Assembly: GCA_963786155.1 (NCBI GenBank)
Contig: CAWAXW010000006.1
Coordinates: 2,418,001-2,482,000, forward strand
Origin: CAWAXW01 sp963786155
Lineage (GTDB): Bacteria > Actinomycetota > CADDZG01 > WHSQ01
Length of the DNA: 64,000 bases
Reading direction: 5' to 3'
A program made the translations under genes and the position numbers. A model generated the notes under the pieces. The model ran no database searches. It was given only the letters and a program-made list of their open reading frames with translations, and was not told the origin of the DNA. Of this stretch, positions 24,598 through 34,208 are shown piece by piece (position 1 is the first letter of the stretch; each line of letters begins with the position of its first letter).

Positions 24598-26313
24598 ATG
24601 ACTGACGTTTATTCGCAGCCGACTGATCCGGCTAAAAGGCGTAGTTCGGTCCTTACGGACGGGGCTGATCGGGCTCCGGCTCGGGCGATGCTCAAGGGGA
24701 CCGGGTTTGATGATGATGATCTTGCTCGGCCGATCGTTGGGGTTGCGACGACTTGGATCGAGACGATGCCGTGCAACTTCAACCAGCGTCGCCTTGCTGC
24801 GAGAGTGAAGGAGGGGATCCGGGCCGCCGGGGGGACTCCTATGGAGTTCAACACGGTCTCGGTCTCCGACGGCGTGTCGATGGGGACGGAAGGGATGCGG
24901 GCGTCCCTGATCAGCCGGGAGGTGATCGCCGACTCGATCGAGCTGGTTGCCCGGGGGCATCTCTTCGATGGGCTCGTTTGTCTCGTGGGTTGTGACAAGA
25001 CCATCCCCGCCGCGGTGATGGCGCTAGCGAGGCTCAACATCCCCGGCCTCGTTTTCTACAACGGCTCGATCGCTCCCGGCCGATGGCGCGGGGCGGACGT
25101 GACGATCCAGGACGTGTTCGAGGCCGTGGGCCGGCATGCGACCGGCGAGTTGTCGTCGGAGGATCTCCACTCGCTCGAGGACGTCGCCTGTCCGGGAGCG
25201 GGTGCTTGCGGGGGTCAGTTCACCGCCAACACGATGGCGACCGTCCTCGATTTCTTGGGCATCGGGCCCGCGGAGCTCAACGGCATCCCGGCGACCGATC
25301 CGGGCAAAGACGATGCCGCGCTCAGAACGGGCGAGATCGCCATGCGCCTCGTGCGCGAGAACGTCAGACCCTCGGATCTCATCACGCGAGCGTCTATCGA
25401 CAACGCGATCGCGTCCGTTGCCGCCACCGGAGGATCGACGAACGGCGTGCTGCACCTGCTGGCGATAGCGAGCGAGGCCGGGATCGACCTCGTCATCGAC
25501 GATTTCGACCCGATCGCCGAGCGCACGCCGGTGATCGCCGACCTGAAACCGGGAGGACGCTACGTCGCCACCGATCTCCACAAGGCTGGGGGCACGCCGG
25601 TACTGATGAAGGAGTTGGTCGCAGCCGGCGCAATCGACCCGGACAGGCCTACCGTGGACGGGCGTTCGATCGGCGAGATCGCCGCGGCGGCGAAGCCCAC
25701 CCCTGGACAGGAGGTGGTGCTCCCGGCCTCGGCCCCGCTGAAGAAGACCGGAGGCCTCGCGATACTGCGCGGCAACCTCGCCCCCGAAGGGAGCGTGGTC
25801 AAGCTCGCAGGGCACGAAAGGCGGTTCCACTCCGGCCCTGCCCGGGTCTTCGACTCAGAAGAAGAGTGCTTCCAGGCGGTCAAGGGTCGGACGCTCAAAG
25901 AAGGAGAGGTCATCGTCATCCGCTACGAGGGCCCCTCGGGCGGACCCGGGATGAGGGAGATGCTCGCCGTCACCGCGGCCATAGTCGGGGAGGGTCTCGG
26001 CGACTCGGTTGCCCTCATCACCGACGGGCGCTTCAGCGGCGCAACCCACGGCCTGATGGTCGGCCACGTCGCCCCGGAGGCCGCCCACGGGGGCCCGATC
26101 GCAGTCGTCGCCGACGGCGACACGATCGAGATCGACGTGGACGCCCGGGAGCTCCGCCTCCTGGTGAGCGAGGACGAGATAGCCAAGCGGACGGCCGATT
26201 GGACCCCTCCGCCCCCTCGCTACAAGACCGGGGTATTCGCGAAATACGCCGCATCGGTCGGATCCGCCTCCCAGGGGGCGGTCACCGCCCCGCAGCCCAA
26301 GCCGGCCGATTAG
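24598..26313 (+). CDS. ilvD: Dihydroxy-acid dehydratase
   Basis: This is a 571-residue Fe-S dehydratase forming the 2-oxo acids of valine and isoleucine. Cluster cysteines lie in ETMPCNFNQ, LVGCDKTIPA and CPGAGACGGQFTANTM. The C-terminus has GPSGGPGMREML and ITDGRFSGATHGLMVGHV. It is the one valine/isoleucine gene not in the leftward operon. It diverges from it with 110 bp between the ilvD start and the leader-peptide start. No good Shine-Dalgarno precedes ATG 24598, so leaderless or weak initiation is possible. Confidence 0.96.
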   Translation: MTDVYSQPTDPAKRRSSVLTDGADRAPARAMLKGTGFDDDDLARPIVGVATTWIETMPCNFNQRRLAARVKEGIRAAGGTPMEFNTVSVSDGVSMGTEGMRASLISREVIADSIELVARGHLFDGLVCLVGCDKTIPAAVMALARLNIPGLVFYNGSIAPGRWRGADVTIQDVFEAVGRHATGELSSEDLHSLEDVACPGAGACGGQFTANTMATVLDFLGIGPAELNGIPATDPGKDDAALRTGEIAMRLVRENVRPSDLITRASIDNAIASVAATGGSTNGVLHLLAIASEAGIDLVIDDFDPIAERTPVIADLKPGGRYVATDLHKAGGTPVLMKELVAAGAIDPDRPTVDGRSIGEIAAAAKPTPGQEVVLPASAPLKKTGGLAILRGNLAPEGSVVKLAGHERRFHSGPARVFDSEEECFQAVKGRTLKEGEVIVIRYEGPSGGPGMREMLAVTAAIVGEGLGDSVALITDGRFSGATHGLMVGHVAPEAAHGGPIAVVADGDTIEIDVDARELRLLVSEDEIAKRTADWTPPPPRYKTGVFAKYAASVGSASQGAVTAPQPKPAD

Positions 26314-26396
26314 CCCGGGCGGAAGGTGGATGGCCCTCGGGTGACGAAGAAGTAGAGCGGGCTAGGATCGTTGACCATCAACAGGGGGGCAAGGCT

Positions 26397-27482
26397 GTGG
26401 CGGCCAGAGCTTTCGAAGCGCGGTGGCCCGAGATCGAGGAGCGTCTCCGAGGGAGACTCTCGGCCCGGGGGATACCTCAGTTCCGCTGTGACGACCTGGT
26501 CCAGGAGACCGGGCTCCGTCTGTTCAAGATGTGGAACAAGGTCGACCACGACCGGCCTCTCTGGCCGCTCGCCCTGACCATCCTTCTCAACCTTCAGCGC
26601 GACGAGGCCAGGCGCAATCCCGCCCGCGAGCTGCTGGGCGGGGTCCCGGACGCACCGACCCGTCACGACGTAGAGGACGAGGGCCTGGCCCGGATCGAGC
26701 TCGGCCGCGTCCGCGACGCTCTTGATCAGCTCTCCCCCGATCACCGCTCGGTGCTGCTCATGGAGGTCGGCCACGACGAGGGGGTTGACCGAGGGGCGGC
26801 CGCACTCAAGATGCTCAGGCTCAGGGCCCGCCGCAAGCTCACTTCCGTATTGGAGGGGGTCGCCGCGGGGGCCGGAGTCGTTGGCATCCGAATCCGCCGT
26901 GGGAGCGACGCCGTCGTGGGCTTCGTCGGCAACAGGTTCGGAGGAACCCGCTCGCTGGAGCAGGTGGTCCCGGCGGGCGCCGCCGTCTTAACCGCCCTGA
27001 TGCTCTCGGCCATCCCGGGGGTGCCCGCCTCCATCGGATCCGGCACCACCCAAGATCAGATCCCCTCGTCCGATCAGCAACTGAACGTCTCCGAGGCGGT
27101 CGCCTCCACCCGTTCATCAAGGACTGCGGCCTCGACTCGCCGGCACGCGATCGCCGCCACACCGCCGAGCGTCGCCGCTCACGCAGATCGCGGCACGACA
27201 GGATCCGGCAGCCCAGGGCGTGAGTCCGCACACGTCCCACTCCCGACCGAGGGCTACATCGACATAGAAGGCGGCGTCACGGTCCTCGGCACCGGCATCA
27301 ACCTGCACGACGGGGAAGTGCCCTTCTGCGTCCAGGGGATCCAACCGGACTCTCGAAGCATCACGTGCGAGCGGCCCGGCAGTGGTGGCGAGACGTGGGC
27401 CGAGATCGACGTAGAGGTCGACACCGGCACGGGCCGCAAGATCGGCGCCCACGTTGAAGCCGGCTTGAAGTCCTCCTCTTAG
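26397..27482 (+). CDS. Sigma-70-family (ECF-like) protein with C-terminal membrane anchor and outer domain
   Basis: This is a 361-residue protein from GTG 26397 (GGGGGG ribosome site upstream). Residues about 27-75 resemble sigma region 2 (RCDDLVQETGLRLFKMW..LNLQRDEARR). Residues 103-153 resemble region 4 (RDALDQLSPDHRSVLLMEV..ALKMLRLRARRKL). A hydrophobic segment at about 191-211 follows, then about 150 extracytoplasmic residues with CVQGIQP and ITCERPGSG, possibly disulphide-linked. The frame is open far upstream, but that part is an alternative frame of ilvD. Such fusions can make the sigma factor respond to envelope signals. No separate anti-sigma gene is adjacent. Confidence 0.75.
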   Translation: MAARAFEARWPEIEERLRGRLSARGIPQFRCDDLVQETGLRLFKMWNKVDHDRPLWPLALTILLNLQRDEARRNPARELLGGVPDAPTRHDVEDEGLARIELGRVRDALDQLSPDHRSVLLMEVGHDEGVDRGAAALKMLRLRARRKLTSVLEGVAAGAGVVGIRIRRGSDAVVGFVGNRFGGTRSLEQVVPAGAAVLTALMLSAIPGVPASIGSGTTQDQIPSSDQQLNVSEAVASTRSSRTAASTRRHAIAATPPSVAAHADRGTTGSGSPGRESAHVPLPTEGYIDIEGGVTVLGTGINLHDGEVPFCVQGIQPDSRSITCERPGSGGETWAEIDVEVDTGTGRKIGAHVEAGLKSSS

Positions 27483-28906
27483 TCCTCGTCCATTCGTTCC
27501 AACGGGGCGACGAGATTCGGGTGCTTCTTCTTCAGCCATTCTTGCTCGGCGCGGCCCAGGTCCGTCTGCGACGGCTCGTTCGCCCATAGCTCGCGGGCGA
27601 TCCTGTGCCAGTTGGCCGTAGCTTCGAGACGCGCGAGCAAAGACAGCACGCCGAACGACATCCGGTTGAAGGTCACCATCACTCCGGACACACCCACCTT
27701 TCGGAGCGTCTTGAATGCTTGCGAGCGCGGGTCGAACCCTGCAGCTGCGATCTCCTGAACGAGAGGCGGATCGATCGTGAAGTCCCGGTCCTTGAGGACG
27801 GGAGCGTTGAGGAACTTCAGATGCTCCCAGATCGCGTCGATCTCCGGGGTCCTCCGATGAAGGATCCCGAGGCCTTCGAGCGCGGTGCGGCCGCGCTCGC
27901 GATCCTCGTGGATGAGGGCTTGGACTATCTCCAGCAACAGCTGGAGCGTTCCCGGATCGAGCGCTCGCACCAATCCGAAGTCGAGGAAAGCTACTTTGCC
28001 GTCGGGCAGCAACAGGTAGTTGCCGGGATGGGGATCTGCCGAGAACAGAAGGAAGCGATTCAGACATCCGTAGAAGAAGCGGAAGATGATCTCGGCGAGC
28101 CGATCCTTGTCCTCCTGAGCCCAATCGAAGGCCGTCGGGAAGAATTCGCCTTCGATGAACTCTTGCGTGAGCACGCGGCTGCGACAGAACGCCGGGTGGA
28201 TGCGCGGAACGACGATGAACGGATGGCCTTCGAAGAGCTTGGCGAAGCCTGCCTGGTTCGTGGCCTCGCGCCGGTAGTCGAGCTCTTCCCTAACCCGGTC
28301 ACGTACCTCGTCGGCAACGTCTTTGGGATCGATGTTGGGAGCGATCGCCACCGACAGCTTCGTTAGCGCGTTGAGGTTCTTGAGATCGGACTCGATCGCA
28401 CGATCGACGCCGGGATATTGGACCTTCACCGCGACCGTCTCTCCCGTCGGCAATGTGGCGCGATGCACCTGGCCTATCGATGCCGCCGCGACCGGCTTGT
28501 CCTCGAAGGTCATGAACACGTCGCGGACCGGGGCACCGAACTCCTCTTCGATGACCGAGCGGCTCGCGTCGGGGTCCATCGGGGGGGCCGAGTTCTGGAG
28601 CATCGTCAATGCGTCCCGGTAGGTGGACATGTACTCGCCCGGCACCGCGAACTCGTAGAAGGACGCCAGTTGGCCGACTTTCATCGCCGCACCCTTCATC
28701 TCGCCGAGGATTCCGACGAGTTGCTCAGCCGTCTTCTGGTGGAATCCACCCAGGAACTCGTCGGCTCGCTGGGGCGAGGCGAAGGACTTCACGCGAGTCC
28801 CCACGAAACGCGCAGCCGATGACCCCGTGGCCCCGGCCAACTTCGCCCCCCTCTGGATCCAGCCCGTGGGAACGGCTTGGGGCTTCTTCTTCTTTTCGTC
28901 CGGCAT
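27479..28906 (-). CDS. ABC1/AarF/UbiB-family atypical kinase
   Basis: This is a 475-residue protein. Motifs are KxGQ (MKVGQLASFYEF), the Ala-rich loop AAASIGQVHRA, VAVKVQYPGVD with the nucleotide Lys, SADPHPGNYLLL with the catalytic Asp, and AFLDFGLVRAL. UbiB-family proteins support quinone or lipid biology through ATPase-like activity; in actinobacteria without ubiquinone the target is unknown. The last four bases overlap the sigma-like gene, converging with it. Confidence 0.9.
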   Translation of the reverse strand: MPDEKKKKPQAVPTGWIQRGAKLAGATGSSAARFVGTRVKSFASPQRADEFLGGFHQKTAEQLVGILGEMKGAAMKVGQLASFYEFAVPGEYMSTYRDALTMLQNSAPPMDPDASRSVIEEEFGAPVRDVFMTFEDKPVAAASIGQVHRATLPTGETVAVKVQYPGVDRAIESDLKNLNALTKLSVAIAPNIDPKDVADEVRDRVREELDYRREATNQAGFAKLFEGHPFIVVPRIHPAFCRSRVLTQEFIEGEFFPTAFDWAQEDKDRLAEIIFRFFYGCLNRFLLFSADPHPGNYLLLPDGKVAFLDFGLVRALDPGTLQLLLEIVQALIHEDRERGRTALEGLGILHRRTPEIDAIWEHLKFLNAPVLKDRDFTIDPPLVQEIAAAGFDPRSQAFKTLRKVGVSGVMVTFNRMSFGVLSLLARLEATANWHRIARELWANEPSQTDLGRAEQEWLKKKHPNLVAPLERMDED

Positions 28907-28924
28907 CGCTCGTACTCTAATCGG

Positions 28925-29920
28925 GTGAGGAAAATGTGGATCGCGGTGGTGTCGGCCGCATTGGTTGCCGGTGGATGTGCCACATCGCCGGGCGAGCTGC
29001 CCGACGGTTTCACGGGAGAGCCGGCCGTAGCGATGCCCGACAAGGAACCGCTTGCATTAAGGGGGCCGGCGAAGGTTGCAGATCCTGCGCGCGGAGAGGG
29101 CGACTTCAAGGGCTGGGACGTAGGCAAGTTCTCCACGAAGAACGCCATGCGGCACATCCGCAAGCTCGCGTCGGACATCGGCGTTCGAGAGCGTGCAACC
29201 AAAGGCGAGTTCCAGGGCTCCCGCTACATCGCTCGCCGGTTCGAAGCACTCGGCTACAAAGTAAGGATCCAGCGCTTCCCGGTGGATGGGGGCACCTCCC
29301 GCAACGTCGTCGCGTGGTGGCCCGGCGCCTACCGCTATCCGTTGATCGTCGGTTCGCATATGGATTCGGTGCCCGGAGCTCCCGGTGCAAACGACAACGC
29401 TTCAGGAGTCTCAGTGGTCCTCGAGATGGCGAGGTTGTTCGCCGGCAAGCAGCAAGCGCGCTTCGTGCGCTTCGTTGCGTTCGGATCGGAGGAGTACGGT
29501 GACAACGGCCTCCATCACATCGGATCGGACGTGTTCGTCGACCGTCTCGGCCCCCGAGGTCGCAAGAGGATGGCCGGCATCGATCTCCGTCGACATGATC
29601 GCCGACGGCCGGCCGCTCAGGGTCGGGACATCGGGGATAGGCCATCCCGTGGTTGCTCGCGCTCTGTTCCGAAAGCTTCGCAAGGCCGACATCGATGTCG
29701 TGTTCAGGGAGTTGTGCGACTGCTCGGACAACGGTCCCTTCGAGCGAAACGGCATCCCGGCTTCCTACGCCTACAGCGGTCCCGAGCCCGACTACCACAA
29801 GCCGTCGGACCTACCCGAGAATCTGTCCCGCGCGATCTGCGACGCACCGGCGTTGGCATCAGGTTCTTCATGCGCTCGCTTCGCAGGCCGTTGATGGAAC
29901 GCTTCCGAAGCAAGGGCTGA
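28925..29920 (+). CDS. M28-family zinc aminopeptidase, frameshifted
   Basis: This is a predicted secreted or lipoprotein peptidase (N-terminal hydrophobic segment with VAGGC). Metal ligands are visible in VGSHMDSVPGAPGANDNASG and FGSEEYGDNG. At about 29584 homology moves to another frame (ISVDMIADGRPLRVG.. through PDYHKPSDLPENLS), as if one base were inserted in ATCGATCTCC. Near 29845 it appears to return (RRTGVGIRFFMRSLRRPL). The starting frame stays open throughout by chance. Two compensating indels suggest sequencing error or a recent pseudogene. Start: GTG 28925 or ATG 28934. Confidence 0.7.
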   Translation: MRKMWIAVVSAALVAGGCATSPGELPDGFTGEPAVAMPDKEPLALRGPAKVADPARGEGDFKGWDVGKFSTKNAMRHIRKLASDIGVRERATKGEFQGSRYIARRFEALGYKVRIQRFPVDGGTSRNVVAWWPGAYRYPLIVGSHMDSVPGAPGANDNASGVSVVLEMARLFAGKQQARFVRFVAFGSEEYGDNGLHHIGSDVFVDRLGPRGRKRMAGIDLRRHDRRRPAAQGRDIGDRPSRGCSRSVPKASQGRHRCRVQGVVRLLGQRSLRAKRHPGFLRLQRSRARLPQAVGPTRESVPRDLRRTGVGIRFFMRSLRRPLMERFRSKG

Positions 29921-29979
29921 CCGTCCGTTTTCCCAGGTCATGAGGCATCGAATGCCTTTTTTGGCTAGTCTGCTCTGAG

Positions 29980-30459
29980 ATGAGCGACCGGATGACCGAG
30001 CAGCTCGACCCATACGAGCCCGAGCCTTCGTACGACTGGGACTACGGGGAGCCCCAGCGCGGCCCCAAGATCCTCTGGGGCCGGATCGTCGCCCTGGCCG
30101 CCATCGTGATCTTCGCGTTCGTGATCGGACGCGTCTCGGCCCCGGCCGGAGTCGACCCGGAAACCCTGGAGGACGCGCGCGCGCGGATCGGCCAGCTAAG
30201 AGATGACCTCGAGGCCGCTCTGGCTCAACCCGCTCCACCCCCTCCGGGGGCTCCGACGGAAACGACCAGCCCAGCGCCACCGGTCGAAGGCGAGCAGTAC
30301 ACGGTCGAAGCGGGAGACACCCTGCGCGTGATCGCGCAGCGCTTCTACAAGGATCCCGCACTCGACGACTGCATCGCAGCCGCCAACGAGATCGCCGACC
30401 CGACCCTGATCAGAGTCGGGCAGACGCTAACGATCCCGCCGAAAGAAACCTGCGGCTAG
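29980..30459 (+). CDS. Membrane-anchored LysM-domain protein
   Basis: This 159-residue protein has an acidic cytoplasmic N-terminus and one transmembrane helix (about 33-53). A short coiled segment (EDARARIGQLRDDLEAAL) and a Pro/Thr-rich linker follow. The C-terminal LysM domain spans about 105-157 (YTVEAGDTLRVIAQRFY..IRVGQTLTIPP). LysM binds peptidoglycan, so a wall-attached structural or sensory role is likely. Its stop codon lies within a perfect hairpin. Confidence 0.85.
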   Translation: MSDRMTEQLDPYEPEPSYDWDYGEPQRGPKILWGRIVALAAIVIFAFVIGRVSAPAGVDPETLEDARARIGQLRDDLEAALAQPAPPPPGAPTETTSPAPPVEGEQYTVEAGDTLRVIAQRFYKDPALDDCIAAANEIADPTLIRVGQTLTIPPKETCG

Positions 30460-30467
30460 AAGCCGCA
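30451..30467. terminator. Hairpin between convergent genes (possible bidirectional terminator)
   Basis: TGCGGCT-AGA-AGCCGCA is a perfect 7-bp stem with a 3-nt loop. It covers the stop codon of the LysM gene and lies 5 bp from the stop of the convergent metalloprotease. No T-run follows on either strand, so Rho-independent action is uncertain. Confidence 0.4.
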
Positions 30468-30472
30468 ACCGG

Positions 30473-32549
30473 CTAGCAACTGAAACTCTTCGTGGCTTGG
30501 CTTGGGAGGTGGGTCGCGTCGCCGGCGAACTTGGCGACCGCTTTGCATTTCCCCGCCTTCGGGCGGTTGAACGCAACCACGTAGAAGAGATCCTCGTCGG
30601 TTTGCGCGGAGCTCGATGCGACCTTGCGGAACTTGCCGTTCTTCTTGCGGGACAAAGTCACGCTCACGCTGTTCCCAGGGTCGGCGCCGATCAACTCGCC
30701 TCCGACCAGGAGAGTCCGGCCGTCCTTCAAGAACCCGATGCTCAATGACGTGGGGGCCGCGGTCTCGGTCGGCGAGGGCTCCGGCGTCGGCGTCGGCGTT
30801 GGCGGCGGCGCTGTGCCAGTCGGAGTTGGCGTGGGCAGCGGCCCGACGACGTCGGTCACGGCCGCGGTGAACTTGAACGCCTGGTCGTCGTGGTTCGGGG
30901 TCCCGCCTCCGCAGGCGGTGCCCTTGTCGGAGAAGGGAGCGCAATTCTTGAAGCTCGCGCTTCCATTTGAGAGTACGAGCAGCACCTCGCTCGCGGCCAC
31001 GAAAGGTACCGAGAGGGTGCCGGCCCCGGTCGAGTCGAGGTCGATCGGCAAGGCAGCGAGCGGCCCCGGAAGGCCCGTGGAGACGAGCATGGCTCGGGCT
31101 CCGGTCACGGCGTCCGGCAGGTCGACGGTCACCAGGAGGCCCGGCCCGATCACGCCGGTGCCGGCCTTCAGAGAGACCACGTTCGCTGCGAGGTGATCGA
31201 TGGTCCGGGTCTGCTGGGCGAGGTTCGGCGCGGCCGCGGTCAACGTGAACGTGGCGGCCCTCGCGGCGGCGTCGTACTGCGCCCCCTCCTCGTAGAAGCC
31301 GACCGGCCGCGCGTTCGCGGCTGCGAAGTCACGGAACACGTCGGGAAGATTGAGTCCCTTTCCGGTTAACACGGACGCGATCCCTCGGTCGAGTACATGT
31401 TGGGCGCGCCCCAGATCCATCGAGCTTCTCCCAGATCTGACGGATGATCGCCTGATCGTCGGCCCCGGCCGAATGACGTCCGAGCTCCTCGAGGAACCTT
31501 GGGAAGATCCACGCTCCGTACTGGTAGCCGGCGTTCTGATCGCTCGTGTCGAAGCCGATGAAGCTGTCGAGCGGGAGGGCGGGAGCCCCCATCGGACCGG
31601 TCCCGAGGTACTGGTGGTTGTCGTTGATCGAGTCGTAGAGCTCGTCCTCCATCCAGGTGGCGGTGGCTTCCATCCACCAGGAGTCCTCGCCGATGTCGTA
31701 CGCGAACTGCACCGCGTGGAAGAACTCGTGCGCCGCCGTCACCTGCAGGGCCTGCAGACCGGTCGTAGTCGGGAACTGATTCGCTGCAAAGTCGTCGTCC
31801 ATCCCACAGTAGGAAGAAACGGCCCGTCCGCCGGCGGGGTCATCACTCGTGCAATAGCCGTAGATCCTCTGAGCTCCCAGATCGGAGATGTAGACGTCGA
31901 TCTTCCCGTTCGGGTTCAGATTCGGCGGCGAGGCCGAGTCGCTCTTGGGGGCGCGGTATCCGTACTGTCCGGTCTCCATTGAAAAGACGTTCTCGAAAGT
32001 GGCCTCGTTCGAGTCGATCCAGTCCGGCCGTCCGTTTGCGGGGCTCGTGTCGGTCAGAGACGGGGCGTCGCCGCCGGTCTTGGTCCAGTGGTAGCAGACG
32101 TTGGCGCCGCAATGGGATTCGGTGAGTCCAGCCACACGCGCGCCGAACGCGCTGCCTGTCGGCGCACCAGGACGGGCCAGAACCTGCTTGGCATTTCTCT
32201 GCATCCGTGCTGGAAGAAGGTGTTGACGGATCACTAAGTCCCGCAGGACCATCGTCACGTCGCGCGCGGCAACGGGACGGACACGACCGAAGCGCGTCTT
32301 CACGGCCTTCAGATGGAAGACCGAGCGAGCTCGATGGAACGCGTATCTGGCCGGGCTCAGCGACTTGCCCTGGAGCTTCCGATACAGCGCGTCGTGATGA
32401 GTATCGGTAAGGGCCGGGAGCCGCTTCCCCGCCGTGGATCGGGCATGCGCGTTGCCGCGGCGAGTGCTCTTTCCACCACCCGCGAACGCCGGAGTGATCA
32501 TTGCCGCTACGAGGGCCACGCAGAGAAGCGCAGGGAGGATCTTTTTCAA
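30473..32549 (-). CDS. Secreted zinc metalloprotease (MXAN_6640-like), frameshifted
   Basis: The first part (32549-about 31410) has a Sec signal peptide (MKKILPALLCVALVAAMITPAFA), a propeptide-like region, and the HExxH zinc motif in TAAHEFFHAVQFAYD, with EATATWMEDELYD after it. Near 31400 the coding frame changes in a GGGGCGCGCCC run. The second part (from about 31410 to 30473) continues with GLNLPDVFRDFAAANARPVGFYEEG. It then has a beta-rich region, a Thr/Pro linker and a C-terminal domain ending in SQATKSFSC. Joined, it would be about 690 residues. The family assignment is from motif and layout only. Confidence 0.65.
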
Positions 32550-32678
32550 AGCCCGCTCCTTAGTTGGTAATGAGACGCTCGATTAGTCCTCGACTCATCC
32601 AACCTTTTCCTGGACAAATCAAGCAAGAAAAAGCGGACAACTTGCGTCCATTACGTACGCAGAGCTAGGCCTAAGCGA

Positions 32679-34208
32679 CTAATCGCCCAGGGCTCGGAAG
32701 GCGTCGTCCCCCTTGCGTTCGTAGGCCTCCTCGATCTTTGCGGGAAGGCCCGTGCAGTCCCTCTGCTCGAGGACCAGCTTGCGATCCTTTGGCTTGGTCG
32801 TCTGCTCGAAGTCGAACACGCTCAGCATGTTGTTGGCCTGGCAGTCACGTTTGGTCATGCAATCGATCCCATAGATCGTCTCGATGAACTTGAGCACGGA
32901 CGAGAACTCGTAGGTCGTCGAGTCGATGTAGCCCTGCTTGGCCCATGGAGAGACGATCAGGAAAGGCGTGCGCGGCCCAAGGCCCATGATGTCGTAGTGC
33001 GGTGGGGGGACGTGGTCGTAGAAGCCGCCGAAGTCGTCCCAGACCAAGAAGATCGCCGTCGATCGCCAGTACTTGGATTCCATGATTGCGTTGATGACCT
33101 CGACGGTCCAGTTCTCCCCCATGCAGACGCTGGGCCCCCCCGGATGCTCGTTGACGCCCGGGCCCGGAACGACCCAGGAGATCTTCTTCAACTTCTTACC
33201 GAGGATGTCGTTGATGAAGTTCTCTTCGGGGACGATGTTCCGTCCCCAATACTTCGAGTCGTACATGTGCTCGATCGCCAGCAACGCGTTCATCCAGGAA
33301 CCCTCGTCGGCGTAGTAGCGCCATGAGATGTCGCGCTCCTCGAGGCGGTCGGGCAACACCTCGAAGTCGAAGCAGGCACGCACGCGTTCCCAGAAGTCGC
33401 TGATGCGATCGATGTCCACGGCCTCCTCGGCGATCATCACTTCCTTGCGCTCCTCGGGAGTCATCTGGGCGAAGCGATAGACCGTCTCACCGGGATCGCC
33501 GCAATAGCCTCCGGGAGCGTTGACCTCGAGCTTGTTCCCCGTTACGCGACCGGCCTGAGCTGCGACCGTGTAGAGGTGCGCGGGGAAGGTGGGGCCGTAC
33601 ATCGACGTGAACATGCGATCGCCCAAGACGAATTCGTCAGCGTAGGCCCAGTAGTTCGGAATGCCTTCTCGCTCGAACGACGAATAGCCGTTGAGGGTCT
33701 TGCCGTTGAAGACGAGGTCGTAGCCATCCATCCGCCCGCCGTTGACCGCTTTGACCCCGTCGTAGAAACCGTGTCCAAGATCCGGCTCGAGGACGTCGGT
33801 AGCTTCGGCCAATCTGATGCGCTTCCCTGTGGACGTCATACCGTGGGTCGCACCATCGGCACCCGGATAGCGCGCGAAGTAGTTATCGAACGTCCGGTTC
33901 TCTTTGATGATGAAGATGATGTGCTTGATGGGCACCTTCTGAGCCGCAGCGATCGGTTGGTCGTCACCGGGGGCCGCGTTTGGCGGACCCGGCTGCAGAC
34001 CAGGGGTCTGGAGCCCTCCTTCGCCGAGCAGCGCCTGAGCCGTGAACAGAACGAGTAGAAGCATGGTGGTGACCGACACGGTCCGGCGGCGGCGGCGCAT
34101 CATCCGTCGCCGAGCAGCACGACGTGCGGCTCGCGGATCGCGCCGAGGCCTCGGTCTGTGGGCCGCGGGGATGTCGTGAACCGGCCCTAGGGGGGCCCTG
34201 TTACTCAC
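32679..34208 (-). CDS. Phosphoesterase family protein (phospholipase C / acid phosphatase type)
   Basis: This is a 509-residue enzyme of the alkaline-phosphatase superfamily (PF04185). It has the nucleophile/metal motif IKHIIFIIKENRTFDNYFARYPG, then EFVLGDRMFTSMYGPTFPAHLY, FLVWDDFGGFYDHVPPP and PRTPFLIVSPWAKQG. The N-terminus is a long Arg-rich stretch followed by a hydrophobic segment (TTMLLLVLFTAQALLG), so it is exported or membrane-anchored. It may hydrolyse phospholipids or phosphomonoesters. GTG 34208 overlaps the transglutaminase stop by 8 bp; the MMRRRR Met pair (residues 36-37) is an alternative start. Confidence 0.85.
   Translation of the reverse strand: MSNRAPLGPVHDIPAAHRPRPRRDPRAARRAARRRMMRRRRRTVSVTTMLLLVLFTAQALLGEGGLQTPGLQPGPPNAAPGDDQPIAAAQKVPIKHIIFIIKENRTFDNYFARYPGADGATHGMTSTGKRIRLAEATDVLEPDLGHGFYDGVKAVNGGRMDGYDLVFNGKTLNGYSSFEREGIPNYWAYADEFVLGDRMFTSMYGPTFPAHLYTVAAQAGRVTGNKLEVNAPGGYCGDPGETVYRFAQMTPEERKEVMIAEEAVDIDRISDFWERVRACFDFEVLPDRLEERDISWRYYADEGSWMNALLAIEHMYDSKYWGRNIVPEENFINDILGKKLKKISWVVPGPGVNEHPGGPSVCMGENWTVEVINAIMESKYWRSTAIFLVWDDFGGFYDHVPPPHYDIMGLGPRTPFLIVSPWAKQGYIDSTTYEFSSVLKFIETIYGIDCMTKRDCQANNMLSVFDFEQTTKPKDRKLVLEQRDCTGLPAKIEEAYERKGDDAFRALGD

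Noticed and set aside
25083..26396. Upstream extension of the sigma-like gene (799-codon frame)
   Set aside because: It overlaps ilvD in another frame and is extremely Arg/Gly rich; only the part from GTG 26397 is gene-like.
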